Assembly: GCA_022781985.1 (NCBI GenBank)
Contig: JALESH010000032.1
Location: 1 to 46,285, forward strand
Direction of reading: 5' to 3'
From: Lachnospiraceae bacterium
GTDB lineage: Bacteria > Bacillota > Clostridia > Lachnospirales > Lachnospiraceae
Length of the DNA: 46,285 nt
The position numbers and the translations under genes are program-made. Below the pieces are notes generated by a model. That model was not told the origin of the DNA. It made no database searches and saw only the letters and a list, made by a program, of their open reading frames with translations. Position 1 is the stretch's first letter. Each line of letters begins with the position of its first letter. Positions 18,542 to 26,409 of the stretch are shown in pieces.

Positions 18542-19270
18542 TCAGGGCTGACAGAGCATCTGCCGGAGAAGGGCAGGGTCTGAATTCAGGACAAGGGAGG
18601 GAGGAAAACGGCATTCCTCCAAAAGGGAGAGGGCATAGCCCATGTCGCCTACATGCCCTTTTCCGTGACTGTCGCTGGAAAGCAGGATGGGGAGGTGTAT
18701 GTCTCTGCAGATTTTCAGAATCTTGCGGCAGTTTTCCGGTCCGCCCTCACGGTAGGCCTGAGGGGACAGGGAACCATTGTTGATTTCAGGATAGATACCG
18801 GCTGTCTGGGCCTCCCGCAGCAGCCGTTCAAAATCTACCGGAAAGCGTGCATCGTCGATGTGGCCTAAAATCCGTACCCGGGGGTGGCGGAAGGCAGACA
18901 GATAGGCACCGGTCACATCGGGGATTTCTCTGGGAGTAAAAAAGGGAGGATGAATGCTGATGATAGCATAATCCAGCCGGGACAATATCCGGGGAGGGAG
19001 ATCTACGTCTCCCTTCAGATTTAAAATATTCAATTCTGCACCATAGAGAAAATCTACACCGAACCGTTTCCTGGGAGCCAGTCTGAGACCGGAAAAGTAA
19101 GAGGGGGAGGCCGAGCCCCGGGTAGCAGGTCCATGATCGGAAATCCCCATAAGCCGAAGTCCTGCCAGAGAGGCTCTCCCTGCCATTTGCGTGATGGTAT
19201 CGGAAGAGCCGTGGCCGCTGCTGATACTATGGGTGTGAAGGTCTGCCAAAACAGGATATTGAGTCATCAT
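18542..19270 (-). CDS. PHP-domain phosphoesterase (YcdX-like)
   Basis: 242 aa, a single polymerase-and-histidinol-phosphatase (PHP) domain with the metal ligands in order: DLHTHS, SDHG, GAELNI, SIHP, GHIDD and SSDSHG. This pattern fits the stand-alone YcdX-type phosphatases with a trinuclear metal site. The start ATG at 19270 follows a purine-rich GGAAGGGGAAG; an upstream ATG at 19402 would overlap the LysR gene and add a poorly conserved-looking leader. The stop is 3 bp from the stop of the convergent small ORF, with no terminator between them. The substrate is not predictable. Confidence 0.87.
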   Translation of the reverse strand: MMTQYPVLADLHTHSISSGHGSSDTITQMAGRASLAGLRLMGISDHGPATRGSASPSYFSGLRLAPRKRFGVDFLYGAELNILNLKGDVDLPPRILSRLDYAIISIHPPFFTPREIPDVTGAYLSAFRHPRVRILGHIDDARFPVDFERLLREAQTAGIYPEINNGSLSPQAYREGGPENCRKILKICRDIHLPILLSSDSHGKGHVGDMGYALSLLEECRFPPSLVLNSDPALLRQMLCQP

Positions 19271-19385
19271 ACTTCCCCTTCCTTTCCTGCAGCCTGTGTT
19301 TTTGAGAGTCTGCTGCTTCTGTTCAAAATCATAACATCCTGCCGCCCGTCTGGCAAGCTTCTTCCCGATTTTATGGTACTCCGGA

Positions 19386-20240
19386 TCAGCGGAACCGTTC
19401 AAAAATCTCTACCGATTTTCCTGCATCTGTATGGGGCAGAAAGACATAGTGAAACGCTCTTTCTATTTGCCATCCTTCTACCCGAAATTCTGCCAGCAGG
19501 GGATTTTGTCCTCCTGCAATCTGGTAAGCAAAGGTTATACCGCAGCTTCTGGCCACTAATTGCTCCAATAATGCCAGATTGCCGATGCTGATGATCCGGT
19601 GAAAGTCATACAGGGAATGATTTTCCGCCAGCAGCATCCGTTCCAATATGCTTCTGGATCCGGAGCCCTTTTCCCTCACAACAATGGTTTCTTTCCACAG
19701 ATCTGCCAGGGCAACTGTCCGGCCTGCAAAGGGATGCTGTCTGCTGCAAAAGCCGATATAAGGCTCTGTCCTGTAGAGCCTGTGGTCGTACAGCTTCCGG
19801 TCGAAAAAACCTTCAATCAAAGCAAAGTCTATCCTGCCCTCATCCAATAATTCAAGAATACGCAGGGTGTTGTCTGTTTCAATAGATAAGCGGTTGGCCG
19901 GTTCTGCCAAAAAACGTTCCACCTGGCCGGCGATCACATACTCACCGATTGTTTTTGTAGTTCCTATCGAAAAATGGCAGCCTGACGGGGCTCCCATATT
20001 TTCTATGAGCTTCTGCTCCTGGTAGTGCTGGCTGTAGGCATAACGCAGCAGCAGCCTGGCATGGCAGGTCATGGACAGCTTCCGCTTCTCATAGGAAAAC
20101 AGCCGGCAGCCATAATGCTCCTCCAGATATTTTATATGCTGGGTGACTGCCGGCTGTGTGATATTCAGGGCTTCTGCCGTCCGCCGGTAATTCATGGTCC
20201 TGCATAGGGTGACAAAGGTTTCCATTCTGTAATCAAGCAT
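19386..20240 (-). CDS. LysR-family transcriptional regulator (YeiE-like)
   Basis: 284 aa from the ATG at 20240. An N-terminal winged helix-turn-helix (FVTLCRTMNYRRTAEALNI then TQPAVTQHIKYLEEHYG) is followed by the periplasmic-binding-like effector domain, with the CysB/YeiE-type RIDFALIEGFFDRK segment and REKGSGSR. It is divergent from a YeiH-family exporter gene, an arrangement found for yeiE-yeiH, so the two are probably regulator and target. An ATG at 20267 would add nine residues. Confidence 0.9.
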   Translation of the reverse strand: MLDYRMETFVTLCRTMNYRRTAEALNITQPAVTQHIKYLEEHYGCRLFSYEKRKLSMTCHARLLLRYAYSQHYQEQKLIENMGAPSGCHFSIGTTKTIGEYVIAGQVERFLAEPANRLSIETDNTLRILELLDEGRIDFALIEGFFDRKLYDHRLYRTEPYIGFCSRQHPFAGRTVALADLWKETIVVREKGSGSRSILERMLLAENHSLYDFHRIISIGNLALLEQLVARSCGITFAYQIAGGQNPLLAEFRVEGWQIERAFHYVFLPHTDAGKSVEIFERFR

Positions 20241-20284
20241 AATATATCCATCATATTTTGTTATCATTTAATCAGTATTCATAA

Positions 20285-20314
20285 TTATACTTTATCATTC
20301 TTCCTTGATATAAT
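20285..20314 (+). promoter_or_regulatory. Probable promoter of the YeiH-family gene
   Basis: TATAAT at 20309-20314 with a weak -35 (TTATAC at 20285-20290, 18-bp spacing). The flanking sequence is AT-rich and contains ATAATTAT (20281-20288). A weak -35 is consistent with activation by the divergent LysR protein, but no exact operator can be claimed. Confidence 0.4.
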
Positions 20315-20348
20315 CAACCTATCTTCTTATAGAAAGGCTGATGTGAAT

Positions 20349-21377
20349 ATGAAAAAGTATGTAAAAATTATTCCGGGATTTGCCGTTTCCCTCGCTATTG
20401 CTTTGGCTGCCAGATGGGCAGAAGCCCTTCTTCCTGTCCACTTCATAGGGGCTTCGGTCCTTGCCCTGTTTATAGGGATGCTGATCAATTATTTCCGTAA
20501 GCCGGGAGACGCAATGATGGTGGGATTGAAATTTACTTCGAAAAGAATCCTAAAGTTCGCCATCATTTTATTAGGTGCCTCACTCAGCATGGGTACGGTT
20601 CTGGAGGTAGGGAAGTTCTCCCTTGCCGTGATGGTCGTTACCCTTTTGACCTGCTTTGGAGGCGGCTATTTTATCGGCAGGAGCCTGGGGCTGAACTGGA
20701 AGCTCTCTAATCTGATCTCTGCCGGCACCGGGATCTGCGGAGGCTCTGCCATTGCCGCCATTGCTCCGGTGATTGATGCGGAAGACAGCGATATCGCCTA
20801 TGCAATGTCTGCCACCTTCCTGTTTGACATTGCCATGATCGTCCTTTTCCCGATCATGGGGCATGCCCTGGGACTGAGCGATATGGCCTATGGCCTGTGG
20901 TCAGGAACTGCTGTCAATGACACCTCCAGCGTTGTGGCTGCCGGGTATGCCTTTTCTGAGGCTGCCGGAGACTTTGCCACCATGGTGAAGCTGACCCGTA
21001 CCCTGGCGATCATTCCCACAGTTATTATATTTGCTTTTATCGGACTGAATATACAAAAGAAGGAAGCCGCAGCCAGGGGAAATGCAGCAGGAGAAACGGC
21101 CCGGATCCATATCCTGTCCATTTTTCCCTGGTTTATCCTGGGTTTTCTGGGACTGGCGGCTGCCAACAGCCTGGGCCTTGTTCCCTACGCCCTTTCCCTG
21201 GCAGCAAAGGATTTGAGCAAGCTGCTGATGGTCTGCGCCCTGGCAGCCATCGGACTGAACACAAGCCTGAGAGATTTCAAAAAATCAGGCGTTGCCCCCA
21301 TGCTTCACGGATTTATCATCTCTGCCCTGGTAGTGGTGGCAGCCATCGCTGTAGAATATGCTATTGGAATTATATAG
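20349..21377 (+). CDS. yeiH: YeiH/UPF0324-family membrane protein, putative sulfate/sulfite exporter
   Basis: 342 aa polytopic membrane protein with about ten hydrophobic helices. Family hallmarks: HFIGASVLALFIGMLIN near the start, LKFAIILLGASLS, GTGICGGSAIAAIAPVI in the middle and AAIGLNTSL near the end. Annotated in databases as a putative sulfate exporter; the transported substrate is not established. The ATG at 20349 is preferred over GTG 20343. It is divergent from the LysR gene and does not belong functionally with the sugar or shell genes on either side. Confidence 0.9.
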   Translation: MKKYVKIIPGFAVSLAIALAARWAEALLPVHFIGASVLALFIGMLINYFRKPGDAMMVGLKFTSKRILKFAIILLGASLSMGTVLEVGKFSLAVMVVTLLTCFGGGYFIGRSLGLNWKLSNLISAGTGICGGSAIAAIAPVIDAEDSDIAYAMSATFLFDIAMIVLFPIMGHALGLSDMAYGLWSGTAVNDTSSVVAAGYAFSEAAGDFATMVKLTRTLAIIPTVIIFAFIGLNIQKKEAAARGNAAGETARIHILSIFPWFILGFLGLAAANSLGLVPYALSLAAKDLSKLLMVCALAAIGLNTSLRDFKKSGVAPMLHGFIISALVVVAAIAVEYAIGII

Positions 21378-21451
21378 GAAATAATAGTTCCCCGAGTGAC
21401 TGAAACGAATCATTAAAACAACACAAAACCAACATCGAATAAAATATAAAA

Positions 21452-21471
21452 CAAAGAAAAACAAAAGAAAC
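21452..21471 (-). promoter_or_regulatory. TTTC-repeat element, possible DeoR-family operator
   Basis: On the minus strand this reads as spaced TTTC/TTTT blocks (GTTTCTTTTGTTTTTCTTTG), similar in style to repeated-TTTC operators described for DeoR/AgaR-type regulators. It lies about 45 bp upstream of the -35 hexamer of the microcompartment promoter, and a DeoR-family gene is in the operon. Low complexity makes chance a real alternative. Confidence 0.3.
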
Positions 21472-21515
21472 ACCAAAAAAACTGATAAATAAAGATGGTG
21501 AATGTTTGTTTCTTG

Positions 21516-21544
21516 TTGACTTGTATGCAGAAACATACTATAAT
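21516..21544 (+). promoter_or_regulatory. Strong promoter of the microcompartment operon with palindrome in spacer
   Basis: TTGACT (21516-21521) and a perfect TATAAT (21539-21544) with a 17-bp spacer. Within the spacer lies the palindrome GTATG (21523-21527), six bases, CATAC (21534-21538). A near-consensus promoter with an operator between -35 and -10 indicates control by repression; the DeoR-type regulator encoded in the operon is the obvious candidate. Confidence 0.7.
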
Positions 21545-21598
21545 CAGTTTATCAGAATAGTGAGCTTATGGTGGGGAAAGGCAGGAGAGGGCAGCAGT

Positions 21599-21952
21599 AT
21601 GGAAAACAAGCAACGAATCATTCAGGAGCTGGTACCGGGAAGGCAGATCACCCTGGCACATATCATAGCCAATCCGGATAGTGTATTATATGAAAAGCTG
21701 GGACTGAACCCTTCCGTGGAGGCTGTAAGGTCAGCCATCGGGGTTCTGACTGTCAGTCCGGCGGAAACCGCCATCATTATGGCCGACATCGGAATCAAAG
21801 CCTCAGGCGCAGCCCTGGGCTTTGTAGACCGGTTTTCCGGGTCAGTGATACTGACTGGGACTATATCTGAGGTGGAGGCCTCCCTCCAGGCCATCCTGGA
21901 TTATGTGGCCCATACCCTGGGGTACAGCACATGCCCCATTACAAGGACTTAG
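21599..21952 (+). CDS. pduU: BMC shell protein, PduU/EutS-like (circularly permuted BMC-S)
   Basis: 117 aa single BMC domain of the permuted type. The N-terminus RIIQELVPGRQITLAHIIANP is the segment that forms the small beta-barrel capping the hexamer pore in PduU and EutS, followed by AIGVLTVSPAETAIIMADIGIKASGAALGFVDRFSGSVILTG in two stretches. It forms a hexameric tile in the facets of the compartment. The ATG at 21599 lies 55 bp after the -10; GGAGAGG upstream is a somewhat distant ribosome binding site. First gene of the shell operon; the next gene starts 1 bp after its stop. Confidence 0.93.
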   Translation: MENKQRIIQELVPGRQITLAHIIANPDSVLYEKLGLNPSVEAVRSAIGVLTVSPAETAIIMADIGIKASGAALGFVDRFSGSVILTGTISEVEASLQAILDYVAHTLGYSTCPITRT

Positions 21953-21953
21953 T

Positions 21954-22403
21954 ATGAAGAGGCTGATCTTGATCGGCCGCAGTGGGGTCGGTAAAACCAC
22001 ACTGGCGCAGGCGCTGAGGGGGGAAGCTGTCTGTTACAAAAAAACACAGTATGTGAGCTATTCTGATGTGATCATCGACACCCCGGGAGAATATCTCCAG
22101 ACCGCCGGTCTGGGAGCGGCGCTTGCCCTGTATTCCTATGAGGCTGATGTGGCAGGGCTGCTGGCTGCGGCGACGGAGCCCTATTCCCTGTATCCGCCCA
22201 ATATTACCTGTATGGTAAACCGGGATGTGATAGGTATCGTCACTCAGATCGACAGGCCGGAGGGCAATGCAGAGCAGGCGGAGAATTGGCTGAGGCTGGC
22301 AGGCTGTAAAACAATTTTTCATGTGAATGCCAAAAGCGGCGAAGGCATAACAGAGCTTCTCAGATATTTAAGAGAGCCGGGAGAGGAAGGGGCTCCGGTA
22401 TGA
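21954..22403 (+). CDS. PduV/EutP-family GTPase-like protein
   Basis: 149 aa with a P-loop GRSGVGKTT (residues 8-16), a DTPGEY switch motif and TQID / NAKSGEG segments fitting a small Ras-like GTPase fold. This is the EutP/PduV family, found in catabolic microcompartment operons; PduV has been reported to associate with the shell and to affect compartment movement, while EutP has kinase activity in one study. The start follows directly on the PduU-like gene. Its exact task here is open. Confidence 0.9.
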   Translation: MKRLILIGRSGVGKTTLAQALRGEAVCYKKTQYVSYSDVIIDTPGEYLQTAGLGAALALYSYEADVAGLLAAATEPYSLYPPNITCMVNRDVIGIVTQIDRPEGNAEQAENWLRLAGCKTIFHVNAKSGEGITELLRYLREPGEEGAPV

Positions 22404-22487
22404 GAGGCGGAGCGGACTATTTTATATTACATATAAAATAAGGAAGGTACCAGTACCGGAAAAAAGACAAGAAAAGGAGAATGAGAG

Positions 22488-23288
22488 ATGGCACTGAATG
22501 AATACGAAATCAAAAAAATGATCTGCGATGTGGGCAAAAGGATATACGACCGCAACATGGTGGCGGCAAATGACGGAAATATTTCCGTAAAATTAAACGA
22601 TAATGAGTTCTTATGCACCCCCACCGGTGTGTCCAAGGGCTTTATGACACCTGAGTTTATCTGCAAGGTGGACGCCAGGGGCAATGTGATACAGGCCAAT
22701 AAGGGCTTTAAGCCCTCCTCCGAGATCAAAATGCATATGCGGGTATATGCGAAAAGACCGGATGTAGGAGCGGTAGTACATGCCCATCCTACCTTTGCCA
22801 CCAGCTTTGCCATTGCGGGGATTCCGCTGACTCAGCCGATCATGCCGGAGGCAGTCATTGCTCTGGGCTGCGTACCCATCGCACCCTACGGTACTCCCTC
22901 TACCAATGAGATTCCCGATGCAGTAGAGCCTTATCTGGAGCATTTTGATGCCGTATTATTGGAGAGCCATGGGGCACTGACCTGGTCTACGGATCTGATG
23001 GCCGCATATATGAAGATGGAATCCGTAGAGTTTTATGCAGAACTGCTGTACAAGGCAAAGCAGCTGGGCGGGCCTAAGGAATTTGACAAGGAGCAGATCC
23101 AGAAACTGTATGAGATCAGGAGGCAGATGGGACTCCCGGGACGCCATCCGGCAAATCTCTGCCAGAACAAGGGTAAGGAAAACTGCCACAACTGCGGCGG
23201 CGGATGCAGCACCTCTCCCCAGAAGGATGACAGTCAGGAGCTGGTAGCGGCAATTACCAAAAAGGTGCTGGAGCAGTTGGGCAAATAA
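22488..23288 (+). CDS. fucA: Class II aldolase (L-fuculose-1-phosphate aldolase type) with encapsulation helix
   Basis: Splits the ketose 1-phosphate into DHAP and L-lactaldehyde. The FucA/AraD fold occupies residues 1-215: catalytic Glu79 (SSE) and zinc ligands His98, His100 (VHAHP) and His161 (ESHGA). Beyond the fold is a linker with four cysteines (Cys225, 233, 236, 240; C-x7-C-x2-C-x3-C) and then a C-terminal amphipathic helix ELVAAITKKVLEQLGK, a typical encapsulation peptide that should carry the enzyme into the shell. At 266 aa it is about 50 longer than E. coli FucA. AAAGGAG precedes the start. It lies inside the shell operon, away from fucI and the kinase gene, fitting a compartment that takes the sugar phosphate. 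Confidence 0.93.
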   Translation: MALNEYEIKKMICDVGKRIYDRNMVAANDGNISVKLNDNEFLCTPTGVSKGFMTPEFICKVDARGNVIQANKGFKPSSEIKMHMRVYAKRPDVGAVVHAHPTFATSFAIAGIPLTQPIMPEAVIALGCVPIAPYGTPSTNEIPDAVEPYLEHFDAVLLESHGALTWSTDLMAAYMKMESVEFYAELLYKAKQLGGPKEFDKEQIQKLYEIRRQMGLPGRHPANLCQNKGKENCHNCGGGCSTSPQKDDSQELVAAITKKVLEQLGK

Positions 23289-23291
23289 GCT

Positions 23292-23771
23292 ATGGAGGAT
23301 TGCAGACTGGAAAAAATCATAAAGAGGGTTGTGGAGGAGGCCATTGTAAAAGAGGTAATGTCCCTGAAGCTGGCAGTGGCTCTCATCACAGCGGTAGAGG
23401 AAAAGGCCGGGGAGATGGGGGTTGCGGTAGTGACTGCAGTCTCCGATGCTTCCGGCAGGCCCGTAGCCGTACACTGTATGGACGGAGCCTATCATGGAAG
23501 CTTCGATGTTGCCTTGCAGAAGACCTATACCTCTACGGCCTTTCAGATGTCCACACAGAAGTTATCCGGGCTGTGCCAGCCGGGAGGGGAGCTGTACGGA
23601 CTGCAGTTTTCCAACCAGGGCAGGGTCATGATATTGGGAGGCGGCGAGCCTCTGATGGCAGGAGATACCATGATAGGCGCCCTGGGAGTGTCCGGAGGGA
23701 CGGCGGCTCAGGACAGTGAACTGGCAGCCTATGGCAAAGCCGTATTAAAGGAGGTAATAAAGTGTCTGTAG
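23292..23771 (+). CDS. GlcG/HbpS/PduO-C-like protein with N-terminal helix
   Basis: 159 aa. After a short amphipathic helix (CRLEKIIKRVVEEAI, looks like an encapsulation peptide) comes a DUF336-type domain: LKLAVALITAVEEKAGEMG, DASGRPVAVHCMDGA, and a glycine-rich end with GGGEPLM and GALGVSGGTAAQD. Members include the heme-binding HbpS and the C-terminal domain of PduO. Its role in glycyl-radical compartments is not established; heme or flavin binding is possible. It starts 3 bp after the aldolase stop and overlaps the aldehyde dehydrogenase start by 10 bp. Confidence 0.87.
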   Translation: MEDCRLEKIIKRVVEEAIVKEVMSLKLAVALITAVEEKAGEMGVAVVTAVSDASGRPVAVHCMDGAYHGSFDVALQKTYTSTAFQMSTQKLSGLCQPGGELYGLQFSNQGRVMILGGGEPLMAGDTMIGALGVSGGTAAQDSELAAYGKAVLKEVIKCL

Positions 23772-25153
23772 ATGAACGCATGGTACATGACATTGTGCAG
23801 AAGGTCATGGCCAATATGCAGATCACAGGGGAGGTGTCCGGGATGCACGGCGTATTTAAGGATATGAATGCGGCAGTGGATGCCTCTATTGAGGCACAGA
23901 AAAAGGTTCGTGTCATGCCCCTGGATCAAAGAGAAAAAATTATTTCCGTAATCCGGAAAAAGGTCCATGAAAATGCGGAAATGCTGGCCAATATGGGAGT
24001 CAGTGAAACAGGGATGGGAAATGTAGGGGATAAGATCCTGAAGCATCACCTGACGGCGGAGAAAACACCGGGTACAGAAGATATCACCACCACCGCCTGG
24101 TCCGGGGATCGGGGACTGACTCTGGTGGAGATGGGGCCCTTTGGGGTTATCGGGGCCATCACCCCGGCGACCAATCCCTCGGAAACAGTAATCTGTAACT
24201 GTATCGGGATGCTGGCAGGAGGGAATACGGTGGTATTCAACCCCCATCCCAATGCAAAAAAAACCACCATTTTCACCATCAACCTGATCAATGAGGCTTC
24301 TCTGGAGGCAGGCGGACCGGACAATATCGCAGTGACTGTAGAAGAGCCTACCATGGAGAGCAGCGGGATCATGATGAAGCACCCGGCCATCCACCTGCTG
24401 GTGGCCACAGGAGGACCGGGAGTAGTGACAGCGGTACTGTCCTCAGGAAAAAGAGCTATTGGTGCAGGCGCGGGCAATCCTCCGGTGCTGGTGGATGAAA
24501 CGGCAGACATAAGGAAGGCTGCACGGGATATCATCAACGGCTGCACCTTTGACAATAATCTTCCCTGCATCGCAGAGAAGGAGATCGTAGCAGCAGACAG
24601 CATTGCCGATGAGCTGATGCACTACATGATTTCGGAAAACGGCTGCTATCTGGCAGACAGGGAGATCCAGGAGAAGCTGGTACAGACCGTATTGACGCCC
24701 AAGGGAGGGCTGAATCGGAAGTGCGTGGGAAGAAGTGCCAGGACATTGCTGTCCATGGTGGGTGTAGAAGCAGGGCCGGAGATCCGCTGCATTGTATTTG
24801 AGGGGGAGAAGGAGCATCCCCTGATTTCCGAAGAGCTGATGATGCCCATTCTGGGACTGGTTCGGGTAAAGAGCTTTGAGGAGGGAGTGGAAACCGCGCT
24901 TTGGCTGGAGCACGGCAACCGTCACTCCGCCCATATCCATTCCAAAAACGTAGACCATATTACCGCTTACGCAAAGGCGCTGGATACGGCTATTCTGGTA
25001 AAGAACGGCCCCAGCTATGCGGCGCTGGGATTTGGGGGAGAGGGATATTGCACTTTCACCATAGCCTCCCGGACGGGAGAGGGCCTCACCAGCGCACAGA
25101 CCTTTACAAAGAGAAGGCGGTGCACAATGTCTGACAGCCTGTGCATCAGGTAG
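23762..25153 (+). CDS. pduP: CoA-acylating propionaldehyde dehydrogenase
   Basis: 463 aa. Oxidises propionaldehyde to propionyl-CoA with NAD inside the compartment. The N-terminal helix (DERMVHDIVQKVMANMQ) is the classic PduP encapsulation signal, followed by a linker and the aldehyde dehydrogenase fold. Catalytic Cys269 lies in NNLPCIAEK, the same position as in Salmonella PduP; GAGAGNPPV and the substrate-binding ALGFGGEGYCTFTIAS segment are also family features. The start is GTG at 23762, supported by AAAGGAGG seven bases upstream and by the in-frame helix. Unusual C-terminal tail: RRRCTMSDSLCIR with two cysteines. Confidence 0.96.
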   Translation: MSVDERMVHDIVQKVMANMQITGEVSGMHGVFKDMNAAVDASIEAQKKVRVMPLDQREKIISVIRKKVHENAEMLANMGVSETGMGNVGDKILKHHLTAEKTPGTEDITTTAWSGDRGLTLVEMGPFGVIGAITPATNPSETVICNCIGMLAGGNTVVFNPHPNAKKTTIFTINLINEASLEAGGPDNIAVTVEEPTMESSGIMMKHPAIHLLVATGGPGVVTAVLSSGKRAIGAGAGNPPVLVDETADIRKAARDIINGCTFDNNLPCIAEKEIVAADSIADELMHYMISENGCYLADREIQEKLVQTVLTPKGGLNRKCVGRSARTLLSMVGVEAGPEIRCIVFEGEKEHPLISEELMMPILGLVRVKSFEEGVETALWLEHGNRHSAHIHSKNVDHITAYAKALDTAILVKNGPSYAALGFGGEGYCTFTIASRTGEGLTSAQTFTKRRRCTMSDSLCIR

Positions 25154-25169
25154 AAAAGGAGAATGAAAA

Positions 25170-26387
25170 ATGGCAGTGAAAGAACAGGATGTTGCAGCAA
25201 TCGTAAGACAGGTTCTTCAGCAGATGTCCGGCAGCCCCACTAGTCAGTCCGGCGGCTGCAGTCCCCGGGAGACGGCTGCAGGGATCCCCTCTACGGCCAG
25301 GGTGGCTGTCCTGACCGGCTTGGAAAGGTTTGAGATCAGGGAATACCCCATGCCTCAGGTAGGGGATGACGATATTCTGGTCAGGGTAGAGGGCTGCGGT
25401 GTATGCGGAACCGATGCGCATGAATATAAAAGAGATCCCTTTGGTCTGATTCCCGTTGCCCTGGGACATGAGGGGACCGGAGAGATCGTAAAAATGGGTA
25501 AGAATGTAAAGAAGGACAGTGCCGGCAAGGATCTGAAGGTAGGAGACAAGGTGGTCACCTGCATGATCTTTAAGGACAATCCGGATATCACCATGTTTGA
25601 TATGAATAAACAGAATGTGGGAGATGCGGATGTGTACGGACTGCTTCCGGATGATGATATTCATCTGAACGGATGGTTTGCGGACTACCTTCTGGTGAGA
25701 AAGGGCTCCACCATCTTTAATGTAAGTGATCTGGATCTGGATTCCAGGATTCTGATTGAGCCCTGCGCCGTACTGATCCATGCGGTGGAAAGGGCGAAGA
25801 CCACCAATATCCTCCGCTTTAACAGCAGAGTGGTGGTACAGGGCTGCGGTCCCATCGGCCTGATCTGCATTGCCGTGCTCCGCACCATGGGAATTGAGAA
25901 TATTACCGCTGTAGACGGAAACAGGGCAAGGCTGGAATTTGCAGAGAGGCTGGGAGCGACCCATACGGTAAGCTTTCAGGAGCACAGCGGCATTGAGGCT
26001 TTGACAAAGGCAGTGGAGGACTCCTTCGGCGGGCATCTGGCGGATTTTGCTTTCCAGTGTACGGGCAATCCTATGGCCCATGCCAATATCTATAAATTTA
26101 TCAGGAATGGCGGAGGACTTTGTGAATTGGGCTTCTTTGTCAACGGCGGGGATGCTTCCATCAATCCCCATTTCGATCTGTGCGCCAAGGAGATCACCCT
26201 GGTAGGCTCCTGGGTATACACACTGAGGGATTATGCAACCACCTTTGATTTCCTGAAGAGGGCAAAGGCCATCGGGCTTCCCATGGCAGAGCTGATCACC
26301 CATAAATATCCGCTGGAGGAAATCAATGAGGCACTGTGTAAGAACCTGGAAATGACCGGCTTAAAGATTGCAGTGGTGAACGGATAG
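25170..26387 (+). CDS. Zinc-type (MDR) alcohol dehydrogenase with N-terminal encapsulation helix
   Basis: 405 aa. Residues 3-19 (VKEQDVAAIVRQVLQQM) form an amphipathic helix like those of PduP and PduL, followed by a flexible Ser/Gly/Pro linker (20-42). The rest is a medium-chain dehydrogenase: catalytic-zinc ligands Cys79 (GVCGTD), His100-Glu101 (GHEGTGE), a Cys in IEPCAVLIHAV, and the Rossmann motif GCGPIG. The usual four-cysteine structural-zinc lobe is absent. It probably reduces propionaldehyde to propanol, or lactaldehyde to 1,2-propanediol, regenerating NAD in the lumen. This differs from iron-type PduQ/FucO used by well-studied systems, and no iron-type gene is in the window. Confidence 0.93.
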   Translation: MAVKEQDVAAIVRQVLQQMSGSPTSQSGGCSPRETAAGIPSTARVAVLTGLERFEIREYPMPQVGDDDILVRVEGCGVCGTDAHEYKRDPFGLIPVALGHEGTGEIVKMGKNVKKDSAGKDLKVGDKVVTCMIFKDNPDITMFDMNKQNVGDADVYGLLPDDDIHLNGWFADYLLVRKGSTIFNVSDLDLDSRILIEPCAVLIHAVERAKTTNILRFNSRVVVQGCGPIGLICIAVLRTMGIENITAVDGNRARLEFAERLGATHTVSFQEHSGIEALTKAVEDSFGGHLADFAFQCTGNPMAHANIYKFIRNGGGLCELGFFVNGGDASINPHFDLCAKEITLVGSWVYTLRDYATTFDFLKRAKAIGLPMAELITHKYPLEEINEALCKNLEMTGLKIAVVNG

Positions 26388-26409
26388 ACAGGTCAGACAG
26401 AAAGGGATA

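Larger units (their letters stand above)
21378..21598 (+). other. Leader region of the microcompartment operon
   Basis: 221 bp without a gene. An unusually A-rich first half (about 21415-21490) precedes a near-consensus promoter at 21516-21544. No terminator for the preceding exporter gene was seen. Candidate operators are listed separately. Confidence 0.6.

Noticed and set aside
21398-21415. CcpA cre-like sequence TGAAACGAATCA upstream of the shell operon
   Set aside because: Spacing is one base short of the cre consensus and the right half does not fit.
25146-26303. Long antisense frame (385 codons) over the alcohol dehydrogenase gene
   Set aside because: The plus-strand gene has clear zinc and Rossmann motifs; the antisense frame shows none.
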